DNA of 64,000 bases, taken from NCBI GenBank assembly GCA_037349105.1, contig JAYJMM010000118.1, positions 1,302,001 through 1,366,000 on the forward strand. Reading direction: 5' to 3'. This stretch comes from Limnomonas spitsbergensis. Taxonomy: Eukaryota; Chlorophyta; Chlorophyceae; Chlamydomonadales. The notes under the pieces are model-generated. The model had not been told where the DNA came from and made no database searches. It saw only the letters and a program-made list of their open reading frames with translations. Positions 1-12,349 of the stretch are shown one piece after another (position 1 is the stretch's first letter; each line of letters begins with the position of its first letter). The position numbers and the translations under genes were made by a program.

Positions 1-2513
1 CCCTCACTTGCTGCACGCATTGCAGCGGTGAAGGCGTGCACCGAGGGAGCCAGTGCGCTGCCAGCCGGCTCGGCCAGCATGCGCGCGTACGTAGTCAGCG
101 CCCGCTCAGCGCTACCGGCGCGTGTACACGCCTCCATGTAAGCCACGGCCATGCGGCAGTCGGGTGTCAGCCCGTCAGCTGTGGCCTCTGCCCAGACCTG
201 CATTGCGCGCTCAGGCAGGCGCGCACCGAGTGCAGCGCGCATGGCCGCCGTGCAGGAGTAGGTCGATGGCCGCAGTGCGGCGCCGCCTGCCTCATTGGGC
301 GCCCGCATCCAATCATAGACAGCCAGCGCGGCCACCGCATCTCCATTATCGGCACTTAGGCGTATGAGGGTGGTGCACAGCCTGCCATCAAGCTGGTGGC
401 TGGAGGCTTTGAGCCACTCTAGCAGCATCAGCGCTCGTCTCCAAGTTGACCTGAGGATTGGGCGGGGGGGCACGGCCTCAGGGACACAGGGCTGGAAAAC
501 CTAACATACCTAGGTCACGAGGTCACACCCTGGGTCACGAGGTCACACTCTCAAATAAGTTCACACCTAGGTCACCAGCTCAAATCCTTGGTCACAAGGT
601 CACACCCTGGGTCGAGAGGGAGAGAAACAACGTCTGGCTCTACTCCCAACGTAATCTGTGCTAACATTTACATTTATGCACCCGCGTGCTACAGGAACAG
701 GGTCCCATTTCCACTACCACGGTACTGCAATTGGAATCCATTCAAACAGCATCCCTTCCCACTCCACCTGCTGTGTAGGGTGTGTGCATGAGGGGCTCAG
801 ACTGCGTGATCAAGTGGCTCATGCGTCGCGACCTGATATATGGCCTCCTGGTTTCAAAATCCTTGTAGACTGCGTTAGAGGCCTGACTGACCAGCATCAC
901 AGCGCAGCATGGGCAGTGCTAACAGAATGCTTGCCTTTGGGCAGTCAGCACATCAATAATACAGTCCTTGCATAATCTGGCCAGCAGCATATCACGCATT
1001 TATATAGGCAGAGGCTTATATGCATGTGTGAGAAGGCTCAGCATCATGCGCATGAAAAAGGGGCATGGACATACGTCCATTGTATATGAAACATAGGTAT
1101 GACATGCATTCACGGGTCCAAGTGTCTGAGCACCACGCATGCTCGCGCCCATTGGTATGAGCCCCCCACATACACGCGCTACCTCCCACAAAAGACATGA
1201 GCTGGTCCTCATTGCCTCCCACCTGTTTTGTCCCAGCTGAGACATGAGCTGGTCCAGCCTCCAGTTGTCTAGTGCGGCGCTGCTGCCTGCTGAGGGAGCC
1301 GGCAGTTGGACGGGCAGCGAGGGGTCCAGCAGGCGAAGCAGCTCCACAGGGAGGACATCTGGAATCAAAACAACAGGGTCAAGTCAAGCGGAAGGCTTTG
1401 TTTATGTTTATGCACAAAATCAGGGCGTCCTGTTAAGAGGAATCACAAAACAGATTCGCCACTCCCATGTTGAGGGAAGGTTCAAGTTTGGTTAGGAATC
1501 TAGAGCCTGGATCTTCTACCTGTACACAATTTGTTCCTCCAACTAAATGCAACCTCTGCTTGCCCAGTCAAGTCATATACCCACAGCAACAGCCAGCGAA
1601 AATAGCCAGTCATGGTGAAAGCTGTAACCAACAGTCAGCACTGATTTTTGGACCGAGGCTGGTCCCAATAGGATGTGGTGGCTTTCCCAGCAGCATCCCA
1701 AAGACCTCCTGATGCACTCTTAAACAAAAACCCAGATGCAACTCCAGTTTATGCAGGGCTCACCTGATTGTCGCGAAGCAGCGGGAGAACGTCCAGCTCG
1801 CGGTGGCTGGGCAGGTAAGAGAGGCAGAGACAGGGAAGGATGAGGAGTTGCTTAAGGGCATATTGAATGTCAAAAAAACATGCAGGGGTACTGTGAACTG
1901 GGGATGGAGAGTGTATGAGGTCATGAGGTTGCAAGGGCATGCTATGAGGAACTGAGCACACGGGACATAATGAGGTCCACGGCTTGACGATAGGTAATTA
2001 TCCTTGACAGGATGCTATCTAGTGATAGCAAGAAATGGGCAGCATTCTGGATACACCACACAAGGAGTTTGCATGGCCAACATGGGGGCATACTGAGACC
2101 ACACAAGTTGTGCCAGCACACATGCTCCACAGTCACATGGGGGGTTGCATGGAGGCATGGCCAGGTTGCGATGGGACATCATGAGGCAGGCGCACCTGGT
2201 CCAATGCCGCTTGCTGGCTTAAAGGAGCCGGAGGTGAAGGAGGTAGAGAATGCTGGTGCTCCTGAGTGTTTGAGCCAGCCTTGGCCTCAATGGGGGAGGT
2301 TAGACCAGCGACTGCTGCTGCTGTGAGGCCTAAGAAGCTCACTGAGCCGCGACTGTGGTATTGGCTCTGATGCTGCGATAGCCGTGAGAAAGACATGTCT
2401 GCCACGGGGAAAGGAACGCCTGCATGCTGGCTGCGCCTGTTGCCGGAGACCTTGCGGGACGGGTGGCTGCCCAATGAGGCGGACGAAGCGCGAAGCGCAC
2501 CTCTCGCGGCCAT
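1..2513 (-). CDS. Pentatricopeptide-repeat (PPR) protein, 5' part, truncated by window edge
   Basis: Four exons read on the minus strand: 2196-2513, 1764-1806, 1223-1358 and 1-450, the last continuing beyond the window. All junctions are GT-AG and keep one frame. The first exon begins at an ATG with an Arg/Ser/Ala-rich stretch (MAARGALRASSAS) that resembles an organelle transit peptide, followed by a Pro/Gln-rich linker. The last exon reads as helical hairpins of the PPR type, with repeats such as TYSCTAAMRAAL and HAFTAAMRAAS about 35 residues apart. PPR proteins bind organelle RNA and act in its stability, processing or translation; the target cannot be inferred. The gene is transcribed away from the OPR-like gene at 2924, with 410 bp between the two start codons. 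The 43-nt second exon is short and rests on frame consistency only. Confidence 0.7.
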
Positions 2514-2923
2514 AATGAGGGTTGGGATAGAGCAATGTCGGCTCCGGGAGACTGTTTGAGGGGCTTGCGAAAAGGTGTGGCTGCGAGGAAGGAGCCGGGT
2601 TCAACAAGTGGTGGGAACGGGTTCTGTCTATTAACGATAAGGAGTCTGGATGGTGTCGATGTAGCCTAAGAAGCCATTCGTTCGACGCAAGAAATATCGA
2701 TTCTGATAGAGTTTGAGGCTGGGGGGCGCAGAGGTGACCGTCACACGTCGAAAAAACTGCGGAGATAAATCCTCCGTGATCTGGTTCCGGAGCCATTTTC
2801 ACCAGGCAATGACGAAGGTGATGGCCAGGCGGCAGAGCTAACGGTCAGTAACACGGAAGGCGTCGGGATTTCATTCATTTAAATACATTTTCGAAATCGG
2901 CGGACCGCATCGCTCCCATTGCG
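2514..2923. promoter_or_regulatory. Shared intergenic region between divergent PPR and OPR-like genes
   Basis: This 410-bp stretch separates two start codons on opposite strands, so it must hold both promoters and 5' leaders if both starts are right. No clear TATA box or other named element was recognised. An open frame of 171 codons crosses it on the minus strand, but it is a shadow of the PPR first exon. Confidence 0.45.
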
Positions 2924-5900
2924 ATGCATGCGCAGCGGCGGTGCCCCGGAGCAACCTCATCCTGTCCATCCGCCTCCTCCCAACTGAACTTGCCAAGGGG
3001 TCATCCTAGAAACCAATTAAATGCTCTCGCAGTAGTCAGTAGCGTCGCTGACTCTACAGCGTCGACCTCCGGCCGACCTGCGAGCACTCCTGAGCATGTA
3101 CGGAGCGATAATGCGCTCCTCCGGTCCGATTCCAGCAGACAGAGGAACAGCTTCAAAAAACAGCCGCGAACCGAATCAATCGATTCCTGGGAGTCAGGCT
3201 ATGATGTCAGCCCACGGTTTAAATACGTCGACATGGTCAGCATGGCTGCATCCTACCAGGTGTGCATGCTATGGAGAGCATGGCATGGCAAACATGAAAT
3301 GGCATGGTAATAATCTTTCTCCTTTGTCTGGCGAATTACAGTAAGGCATATCGCATGGACAGCATGGCACCCCATGCACAGGGCATGTCAGCTGGTGCCC
3401 TGCCATGCAAGTCATGCATGAATGAACTTATGACAGCAATCAGTCCACAGGGGTACCCGACACAAAAATTAGGAGCAGGATTTCTGAACCTCTTGTCTGA
3501 ATGTGCATCAGGTCTTCAGTCTGCATGCTTGGTAACCATGCCACGCTTCCATGTCCCAATATCACAATTGCACATTGCGCATTCATGGCATCTGCCTGCT
3601 GCACTGGCTGTATTGATGGCGCCATGGCCTCCATGATATGACCAGGGCTCGCGCCATGCAACCTCCCTAGGAGTGAGAGGGTAGCCTATCTACCATCAGA
3701 TTTATTGACATCACGGACTTGTCGTCAATTTCACACACATGTGACATGTTGACAGAGACCCCAAACCCTGGAGGGCCACATCAGCACTATGTTTATGAAC
3801 ATAAAGCCCGAAAACCTCGCTGCCTTGTCCCTGCAGGCGACAGACTTCTCTAAGCCGCTTTCACTTCAGGGCGATAGCGACAGAAGCCAGCTGGAGAGGC
3901 TGCTGCAGAGGCAACTGAGATCTTGCAGTTCACCAGAAGAGGTATGGTGGGGATCACTGAAAAACCAGCTTTTATTATTGATCAGGGGGCGGGCAAGGGA
4001 GTGGGAGGCCTGATCTTTCTAAGCCGATCCCTGGAAAGGATGGGGGAGGGGGGTGGATCTTCCCCATGTCTTTCTGGAGCAGGTAAGGGAGGAGTTAGGT
4101 GCAAGCTTGAATGCACACGGCCGCCTGCTCCATGCTTTGAGCCCAGATGCTGCACCTCCTTGACATCCAGGTTTTTATTTTCAAATGTTGTTACAATGTT
4201 TTTTCATTGCAAACACCGGTTCTTGTACCCTACTTCCCAGCGCACTGCTCAAGATTCGAAACCTGGCCCTGCAGGTGCGGGTGCTGGTGAAGCGGGAGGA
4301 GAGCAGCATGCAGCCACGCACACTGTTGCAAGCGATGAACGCAATCTCGTGCTTGGTTCAGCAGCAGCAGCAACAGCAGCAGAGTGAGCCTGAGCATCAG
4401 CAGCAGCAGCGGAATGTGTCAGGGCAGCAGGCGCCTACTCCCATCCCGTCTGGTGCAAGGGCGGAGGCGGATGCTGTGCTGGCCGAGCTCTTGTCCATGC
4501 TTGTGGCTGATGGCTCAGAGGTGAAGTCCGTGGTGCTGGGGAGGGCTGGGAGGGGAGTCAAATGGGGAGTGAGAGTGGGATAAACTCCCACTTGTAGTAC
4601 GTGTAGTCACCCGAGCAACGGTAATGACTTTTATCACCTGTGATGCTTTGTACTCTGGTGACTCCACAGGGTGTGCTGTGCTGATGGGTGATGCTATTCC
4701 CATGGGTTTATATCTGAAAATTTTGATATGAGACACAGGCTGCTCCTCATGCAGCCGCGCAACTCCTCCTTGCAGGACCTGGGCGCCTCCATATAAGACT
4801 TCCTTGGGATGTTTAGTTAACCCGTCATGCAGTGGTTGAGCTCTGCCCAGGGACCAACCACCTGTTACAACCTGCATACCCACTCTTCAGTGAAGAGGAG
4901 GAATCTGCGCAACCTGCTTAACAACTGCACACTGCAGCCCCTGCAGATGCCCTGGGCGTACTGCTCTGAGGTGATGATGTACATCGGCAGGACACATTAC
5001 ACACCGCAGGACAAACAGGCCTCTACAGACCTATCCACACTCCTGACGGTGCGGTGTGGGGAGGGCATACAACTATGGGCTGTCCACATGCTTGGTAGGT
5101 CATATGCAAGGTAAACCCTCTCCTTGAAATCAACTATACCCCGGTAGGAACCTGCACACATAGAGCAGATATTCTGAAGTATTCATGCTGTATAGAGTAT
5201 CATCCCGCTCTTTATTGTCTGTGCCTCCTTTGGGTGCTGTGTATGATCCATTGACTAGTCCAGATGAACGTCACATGTACATCAGTGTACCGCCTCAGAC
5301 TTGAAAGATTTAGGAACGCCACAACCCCACATTGTTGTATTTCACAATTGGATGATCTTCTGGTGCCTTGGACACAGCATCAGGCATGTCTATGTTCCTT
5401 GGAAACATGGCTGGCAGATCCCGCAGCAGCCACTCCCTGCCCTGCTGTCTCGGCTGAGTCAGTGCAGCCTGCCTGCCAGTATGATTCCGGTCATCGCTTG
5501 ACCCTACCCTACTTCTGCCCCCCTTATTATTCCTCTTTGCTCTGACTGCTCCTTTTGAAAAGGAGGCTGGTTGTTGCATGCGTCGATGCTGCGACCACCA
5601 CTTGCTTGCCATTCCCAGCGAATTCACCTGCGGCCTCAAAGCAGGGTCTTCATCGTCCATTTCCAGGGTCTGAATCTTTTTCAGCGACCCACAATCAGCA
5701 AGACCTCCTCCCACCCCCCTGCTTCCCCATTCTGATGCCTGCACTTAAACAGAGGGGGCATGTTGACTGCGCCAGCACCCACCTGCCGTGATTGCATCCC
5801 GTTCAGCAACCCACATCCAGCGCATCACCTCCCCCCCCCCCCCCCCCCCCCCTCCAATACACATCCATTGTACAACAGGACATCTTCACTGCGCCGCCAC

Positions 5901-8900
5901 CCACCGCCCACAAAGCCATGAGCTCCCAACCCCACAGTCACACTCAAGGAAGTATGTGATACCCTCCTGCTCTCCCTCTGAACCCCATGCCCCTGCCCCC
6001 CTGGCCTGCCATGTCTCAGCTCTGCCAGCCGGACATTTTCATTGCCTCTCCAGGCTCCCTGGCTCGCCTGCTGAGGGAGCTGGGCTGCCTGCAGCAGCGA
6101 CTGCAGCTCAGTGGGCAGGCCTTCACGCCGCCAAAGGCGTGGTTTCAAGACTGCATCAGGGTGCGGAATAACCACTTGTGCACAGTTTAGGGCTGGGGGG
6201 GTAGACGCCTGCTTGTTCGTCATGCACAGACAAGGGCTTTGAGTTAAGACGCCTAGTTGCATCCTCTGACTGCGGGATACATTGAGAGGTTGGACGTAGC
6301 TGTTTGTGCAGAAAGCGGAGGGCAGGGGTCGGAATAAAGACGCCTGTTTGTGCTAAATGGGGTGTTTGGGGGGGACAGGGTTCAGACGCCCGGTTGTGAA
6401 TAACGCGGAGGCATGCCCTGCTTGTCCATTGTACTCATGTATTTCTTTGCTGTGGATTGACCGCTGCCTGGTGGTTGCTGCTGTAGCCAGCGCATCTGTC
6501 ACATGCGTATTGCTTGGCTGTCACCTGGCCTTGCTGTTACCTGGCTGTTGCTGATGTTGTTGCGTGGCCCTCAGGTGACTCTCAGCAAGTTCCATGGCAT
6601 GAGCTTTGCTGAGCTGTCCATGGTGGCCTGGGGGATGGCCTGCTATGGCCAGCTGCCCAACACGCTCTGGATGGCTCAATACATGAGCAGGACAAGGGCT
6701 CTTGTGGACCAGGTGAGTGGTAGGGCAGGAGCGGACTAGATGGGGGTATGGGGGGGCTTCATCAGTGGAGCAGGAGAGCAACACAGAGTGGGAGGAGAAC
6801 AGTGATGAGAGAGGGGAGAAGAGTGGGAGAGGGGCGGAAGCTAGAGGCGAAAAGTCGAGGGTGCGTTGCAGTAGGTTGCTGCCATTTGATGACCGGTAGC
6901 TTATTTTTGTTGTACTCTCACCAGCCAGGCTGTTCAATCGCGTGTTGGAAACCGTCTCGCTCATGCTGATCCGCGCCTCTACCCTCAAGTCCCCCAAATG
7001 CTCAATCCCAAACTCCTAAATTGAGGCTTCATCCCCTTGAAACACCAACACACCCCTCAGACCCATACCCTTAGATCCAGACCCTCAACCTGGATCCTCC
7101 CTCCCTCAGGCTACCGCTGCCAACCTTGCACACACCTGCTGGGCCCTAGCCCGCTTCACTCAACTGGCGGCAGCAGACAGGCGGTGGGCCCTGGACTGGA
7201 AGCTGTTTGCGGAGCCACCGATGGTGACGGCCTCCATGGCAAGCAGCAGCAGCAACAGCCTCGACAGCCCCATCGTCAGTGAGGACTGGGCGGAAGCGTG
7301 CTGGCTAGCCGTGGAGGAGGTGCTGCTTTCTACGCGGCAGAACAGCAACGGTGGCGGCAGTACGTCAGACGCTGGGCTACTCACAAGCAGCGGCAGCGGA
7401 GACGGCGGCAGTGGCGGCGTCAAGATTCTGCCTGGGCAGCTTGCCTCACTGATGCGTTCCATGACGCAGCTGGGCTATCGCCCCGAGGCGCGCGTCCGGG
7501 CGCAGATGCTGTCCTTTCTTGAGGCTAAAGCGGCGGACCTGACGCCAATGCAGGACTGCCAGGTGCGGAGCTGGGCATGGGTTTAAACAGGGCCGTTGCC
7601 GATCCTAGCCTGCCTGCTTGCCTGTCAGCTAGGTGCTTGAGCCAGTTGGGCGTGTTTATAGATAGGGCCGCCCTAGCCTGCCTGTCGGATGAGGGGCTCC
7701 AGCCAGTGCAACCTTTTTCGTGACTTAGCTGTCAGCTACACTTCAGTGTCTGACCGGAGACCCTATCGGTTGCCAGCCGTGCTGCTTTGGTCACCAATCG
7801 TACGCCGGTCCAGGGTTGGTCCCATCCGGGCCTTAATCGGCCGCGGAACGGCCTGCCGAAGGTGGATTTGTAGCCGGAAAGATAAACACTGCCTCCAGCG
7901 CGCTTCTTAATAGGGCCGCTGCCCACATAGGGCTATCCACATCGCCGTAGGTCCCAGGTCAGGGGACCCTAAGGCTGGGGGGGGCACAGTCCAGTGAGCT
8001 ATCCACATCGTTCGTCATACTGGCTTTCCATGCTGGGCGTGATGAGGGTGATTCATGCCAGCTAGGCACCCGCATTCACGATACCCATCGACTTCTTGGC
8101 TGCTACGTCATGCCCTCCCACTGCATAGCTGCCATCTCATGCACTCCCATGCCAACGTGCGTGCGACCTGTCTATCAGGTGTTTGGCGCGCTGGCTTGCT
8201 GGCTGGAGCCTGACGTGCCCAGCAGGGCGTTCCTGGCCGCGCTGATGTCGCGGATGCAGCCGCGGCTGCGCAAGTACAGCCCCACCAGCTTGCACCTGCT
8301 GCTGGGCTCCCTGGGCGCGTTGGGCTACTTACCTGACCGCGTCTGGCTGGCCAAGTGGCTGCACTGTGCGCGGCCGAAGCTCAGGCGAGTGTGTGGGAAG
8401 GCGATGGATGGCGGTGCGGAGGAGGCTGCGGGGTTTGTTGTAGAGTGTGCCGGACCGGCCTTGACAGGCTGTTGTAAGTTAGCCACGACATGATGGACGA
8501 TGGGGACCCAACCTGGACTGGTTTTAGGCTGGTAGCTCAAGCCATGGGGCTTGCTGCACCAGCCTCCCACCCCGGCAGTAGGATTTGATGTAGCTGAGGT
8601 GCAGCTGATGGGGGCAACGCGGAGCCTTTAGAATCTTTTAACCTGTTGGTCTTCAAAATATCAGCCTGCCATAATGAATTTCCATATTTTCATGATATAT
8701 CTGTCTCGGAAGTCCTGTTTCTAGTTCTCGCAGCAGCTTCCGCCCACACCCTTTGCCCTGCAGTGACCATAGTCATCACACTTGTCACTCTCTCAACCAA
8801 TTCGTTCTTGTTGCTGGTGCATTTTCAGGTTTTTCGGGCCGCTTGGAGTGCTCAATGTCATGCGCAGTTTCTCAGTCTGGAAGCTGCGCCCGCCCAAGGA

Positions 8901-11178
8901 GTTCATGCAGGTAATTCTATGCTACTTTATAAAGTACCGGTTTCAGCTACACTTGGACCATGTTCCGGCCTGCAGCCGAGGGCTCCTGGTTCAGCATGTC
9001 CTGTTGCTTGGACCGCTGGTCGTACCCCGGGTCATGGTTTTTGTCCCAAGTGGCCCAGCAGAGACCAACCGGCCGCCCCCAAAGCTGATCCGGGGCGCTT
9101 GAAACATCACAGGCAGTTCTGTGAAGAGAACTCAATGCAAAAGTGCAGTGGGTGTATGTCATGTACCACTTGAGCGCACACCGGTATTATCTATGCACCT
9201 TATATAAAGTACCTTGCGGTTTCATTTACCTCCTGAATAAAACCCTAGAGGATGGCACCAGGAACTGCAGCTGTTGCGGTTGCCTCTGCCCGCAGGCTGA
9301 GGCCGTCCGCACCTGACCCAATTTGAAGGGCCCAGGTTTCACAGATACTGGCAGAAAAAGAATAGTGGTACAACAGGCTGCAAGTAATTGGGAGGCAAGC
9401 TTGGAAGGCAATACAGCAGTACTGCATGCAGATACAGCACACCGCCATCAGTATGGTAGCCTTGCTGAGTGGGTGGTCCATGTCCCCCTCGGTGCCCCCT
9501 GATCCCTTCAGGACGTTCTGGAGGTGTCTGCGGGTCTGGCCAGCAGCCGCTCCTTCACACCCACGCAGCTGGCCAAGCTGATTCGCCTGATTACGGAGCT
9601 GAGGCATGATCCCCCGGGGAGGCTGGCACGATGGGCCAAGACAGTGCTGGTGGGTCCCTCAGTCTCTGGAATATTGGCTTATGCTATGCTGGTACTGGTA
9701 ATGATAGCTTCGATATATTTGGGAGAAGGGGACTTGATATAGAAAAAAGATAAGCCTCCTGCATGCCAGAGATGGCGAGAGGCAGTGTGCATCGATCACC
9801 GCCCTTTTCAGCCTCATGAGTCATGACTCAGTGTTTGCTTTGAGGGACTTTCATCGGACCTTTCGCCATAGTCTGGCTTAATAACATCAGGGTGCTATTC
9901 CAGTGCCCTCCTTTCCTGGAGTTATCTGCCCGGCAGGGACCCTTGGATTTTACAGCGACAGCGCGTCTAGCTGTACCCACTAGCCTTTTTCGAATCGGCT
10001 AGGCAGCAGGCATATCCCCCAAGGTGGATCTGTTGCCAGCCCACCCCTGTGAACTGTCTCCCCTCCCTAGCTTGCAACAGCTCTCTGACCTGAAAGCGAA
10101 CAAGACATCCAAACATTCACGTGTGAACATACCGTACTGGCATACCAATAGTAAGCTTGACCTAGTCCCTCTCGCCCGTTCCTCCGCTCTTTGTCCTCCC
10201 TGCAAACCCCTGTTGATCTTCAGGTGTTTTACCTCAACTTCCATTAAATCTTGTAGGCCGGTCAAGGTTTGGTTCCCATGGGCACAGCAGTGGCCGCCCA
10301 GTAGTCTGCCAAAGGCAATGCGCACTAAAATAGACACTATCGCTAATGTCCCCTCCCCCTTCCTGCTTCAGGTGACCTTCACCGGAGTGCTGAGCTCTGC
10401 CGCCCCAGCCGACCTGGCCATCGTCTGCACTTGCCTGCCCCACCTGCTTGAGCAGCCAGCAGCCTCATCCTGGTCAACAGGGAGCAATGCAGCCGAGGGA
10501 GTGGTGGCGGGGATATCGACCACACCAAGCGGTGGTGTGGCTGCGGGAGGGGGAGACGTGCTCGGCGGGTCCAATGGGTTCGTGCTGCCAGCAAGCGTGC
10601 TGGGACGGGAGGCGAAGCGGCGGCCGCGGACGTTGTTTCCCGACCTTGGTTTGAATGCCTCTTCTGGGGCCGAGTCTAAGCAGGGAGGCTCTGTTGCAGC
10701 AGGCGCTGAGGAGGCGCGGGACGGAATCGGCCGAGGTCGTGTTCAGCTGTCGCTGGAGGCGGCCCAAGACTCATCAGGTGCTGATGGCCGCGATGCCGGC
10801 AGCGCAGCCGGGACCTGGGGGGACCGCACCGCTGAAGCAGCAGGTGCCACGGACGGTCCACCGTCTCCCCCTCCTGGCGGACGTGGCAGCTTTGTGTCCC
10901 CCCTCACGCTGGACCGGACGTTGCTGCAGCCCGTGGCAATGATTGCAGAGGCTGCGGCGGCTAGCTTTACGGGGATGACTGGGCGCCAGCTGCACGGCAC
11001 GCTGTACGGTCTGGCAGCGGTGGGCTTCCCGGCTGGGTCTGCCTGGATGGACGCCCACGCCTGCGCCATCGCGAGCCGCCTGGGAGAGCTCGATGCGCGG
11101 CAGAGGGACGACGTCGAGCGTGCGTACTTGCGGATGCGGCGGGCGAGGGGCGCGGGCAGGAGGAAGGATAGTGGCTAG
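2924..11178 (+). CDS. OPR-like helical-repeat protein, probably organelle-targeted
   Basis: Exons assigned: 2924-3259, 3837-3941, 4275-4520, 6029-6160, 6575-6712, 7110-7562, 8179-8384, 8829-8910, 9512-9649 and 10372-11178 (stop). Frame is kept throughout; together they give about 880 residues. The N-terminus is Ser/Ala/Arg-rich like a transit peptide. Exon 3 has polyglutamine runs. Later exons carry repeats of about 38 residues with hydrophobic helices and a Pro-x-x-x-Trp or Pro-Pro step, for example LGALGYLPDRVWLAKWL, LRPPKEFMQ and FTPPKAWFQ. This fits the octotricopeptide (OPR) families that control chloroplast or mitochondrial RNAs in green algae. The exon 7 to 8 junction (8384/8829) needs a GC donor to keep the repeat frame. 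A further exon between 4520 and 6029 (perhaps near 4890-5095) is possible but could not be fixed. The final exon contains a long Gly/Ala-rich insertion before the last repeat. Confidence 0.65.
4364..4412 (+). repeat. CAG-type trinucleotide runs coding polyglutamine
   Basis: Two CAG/CAA runs in exon 3 of the OPR-like gene encode eight and four glutamines. Such tracts are common in volvocine coding sequence and are expected to vary in length. Confidence 0.8.
5144..5323 (+). mobile_element. MITE-like repeat, copy 1 (diverged)
   Basis: About 180 bp running from TAGGAACCTGCACACA to TTTAGGAACGCCACA, colinear with copies at 46652 and 55736, sharing TGTCTGTGCCTCCTT and CACATGTACATCAGT. It lies in an intron-like part of the OPR-like gene. 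Confidence 0.65.
5831..5852 (+). repeat. Poly(C) homopolymer of 22 bases
   Basis: An uninterrupted run of 22 C lies in an intron-like stretch of the OPR-like gene. Its true length is uncertain because assemblies often misjudge long homopolymers. Confidence 0.85.
8385..8828 (+). other. Probable GC-AG intron in the OPR-like gene
   Basis: The donor reads CTCAG|GCGAGT and the acceptor TTTTCAG|G. The nearby GT (8389) would put the next exon out of the frame that encodes the repeat FFGPLGVLNVMRSF and RPPKEFMQ, whereas the GC donor keeps it. The support is frame plus repeat similarity only, so it is weaker than the two other GC donors in this window. Confidence 0.55.
8930..9110 (-). repeat. Dispersed SINE-like repeat, copy in OPR-gene intron
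   Basis: On the plus strand it reads TTTCAGCTACA, then GGCCTGCAGCC, GGTTCAGCATGTCCTG and TTGTCCCAAGTGGCCCAG. The same ordered blocks recur at 31418-31600, 34988-35130 and 62065-62230, and in reverse at 20010-20100, 35745-35810, 59160-59310 and 62755-62880. Confidence 0.6.
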
Positions 11179-11446
11179 AGGGGTAGGGCAGAAGAGACTG
11201 GGCGGCATCCATAGTGATGCACAGGTAATGCAAATTATGAGGATTTGTCTGGACGGCCAGTCTGACTGCTGAAATAATGCTGTGATGCCGCTGCTCATAG
11301 TTCCTTTTCAAGGTGGAGGCTGAAGAACGCATGGCGTGCAGGAATGGACGTATTGCCCCCTGGTATCTCTTAAGCGAAAACCCAGGTTTATAAATGCATT
11401 GTTTTCGTTCAGCTCATGTTTGAACAAGATATTAATATCATTATCA

Positions 11447-11451
11447 TGTAA
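11447..11451 (+). terminator. Candidate TGTAA polyadenylation signal of the OPR-like gene
   Basis: TGTAA is the usual poly(A) signal in volvocine algae and occurs here about 270 bp after the stop codon. Transcript 3' ends were not seen, so this is positional inference. Confidence 0.35.
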
Positions 11452-11864
11452 ATTTGCGGAAGGTAGTGACGAAAGCTTAACCCCCATCGTCATGTCTTGC
11501 TGACCCCTCCCCCAGCTGCCTCTAGCACTCGGTGACCAAGGTCACGCTTTCACTTCGCAGAGAACATATGTTTAGGTAAGGAGGGGGTATTTTGAACATG
11601 GTCGCAGCATTGTGCACCTACCGGTATCAATTTATGAAGCTTTATCACATGCGTCAGCAGACAGTCCGCAGCGTGGGTGAGTGAGTGACGAGCACAGCGA
11701 ATACGGGGGCACCTGCAGTGAGGCTACAAGCCCCACAGCTGAATACTCCCAGAAGTTTGAGGCATAGGCTGCAGTAGTACTGTGTCAGCACCATGCCCTT
11801 ATCTACTCAGGCATAACAGCCGACTGCCTGGCAGCTTGTCAGGATGTAACCTCTTTTCAAGAGA

Positions 11865-11960
11865 GGTGGCTTGACCCTCCTCGACCCTTGTAAATACCGA
11901 CCCATCGCTACAACTGGCATCCTTTCCCGGCTGTTTGCAACACTAGCTGTCCAACGTTAT
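11865..11960 (+). pseudogene. LINE-type reverse-transcriptase remnant
   Basis: The plus strand encodes KYRPIATTGILSRLFATLAVQ (read here in part), which resembles the Y-R-P-I start of a non-LTR reverse transcriptase domain, the region preceding the catalytic motifs. The following frame loses similarity within about 30 codons. It is a short decayed fragment, and a chance match cannot be fully excluded. Confidence 0.45.
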
Positions 11961-12349
11961 CGAAGAAGCGCGTGGTCATGCTCGTATACAACAACAATCG
12001 GAAACAGGTGTTATCACTGGCCGAGGCGGCATGCGAGGCGCCGCCTCAAGTTGGACATCAAGTCGGTAAACAACAAGGCAGAGTCAGGATCGTCTCCCTT
12101 CAGAGAGAATCAAACAAAAAAACTTTTAAAAACTAACAAGCTTGGGTTTTTAAGCGCACGGAGGGCCGTCCCAACGGGCATGACCCTAGATCTCATGTGG
12201 ACATAGCAGGCGTCACAGGGAACAGGCCATCCCAGCAGCTAGAAGAGTGACCTTATCTATGTAGCAATAGGGACCTTCGCCATCACCCACTGGGTCCATT
12301 CAGGCTGCCCTCTTTGAATCGGGGTTTGCAGCTTGTCCTGAAAGACTCA

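Larger units (their letters stand above)
11179..12349. other. Intergenic region between convergent genes
   Basis: This stretch lies between the stop codons of the OPR-like gene and the complex I gene. Apart from a LINE reverse-transcriptase remnant near 11865-11960, no coding or RNA gene was recognised. Confidence 0.6.

Noticed and set aside
2287..2802. 171-codon minus-strand ORF at the start of the PPR gene
   Set aside because: It overlaps the PPR first exon in another frame and lacks coding-type composition; the 2513 start leads into in-phase exons.
5300..5501. Possible OPR exon (LPALLSRLSQC)
   Set aside because: It overlaps the MITE copy and has no acceptor and donor in the required phase.
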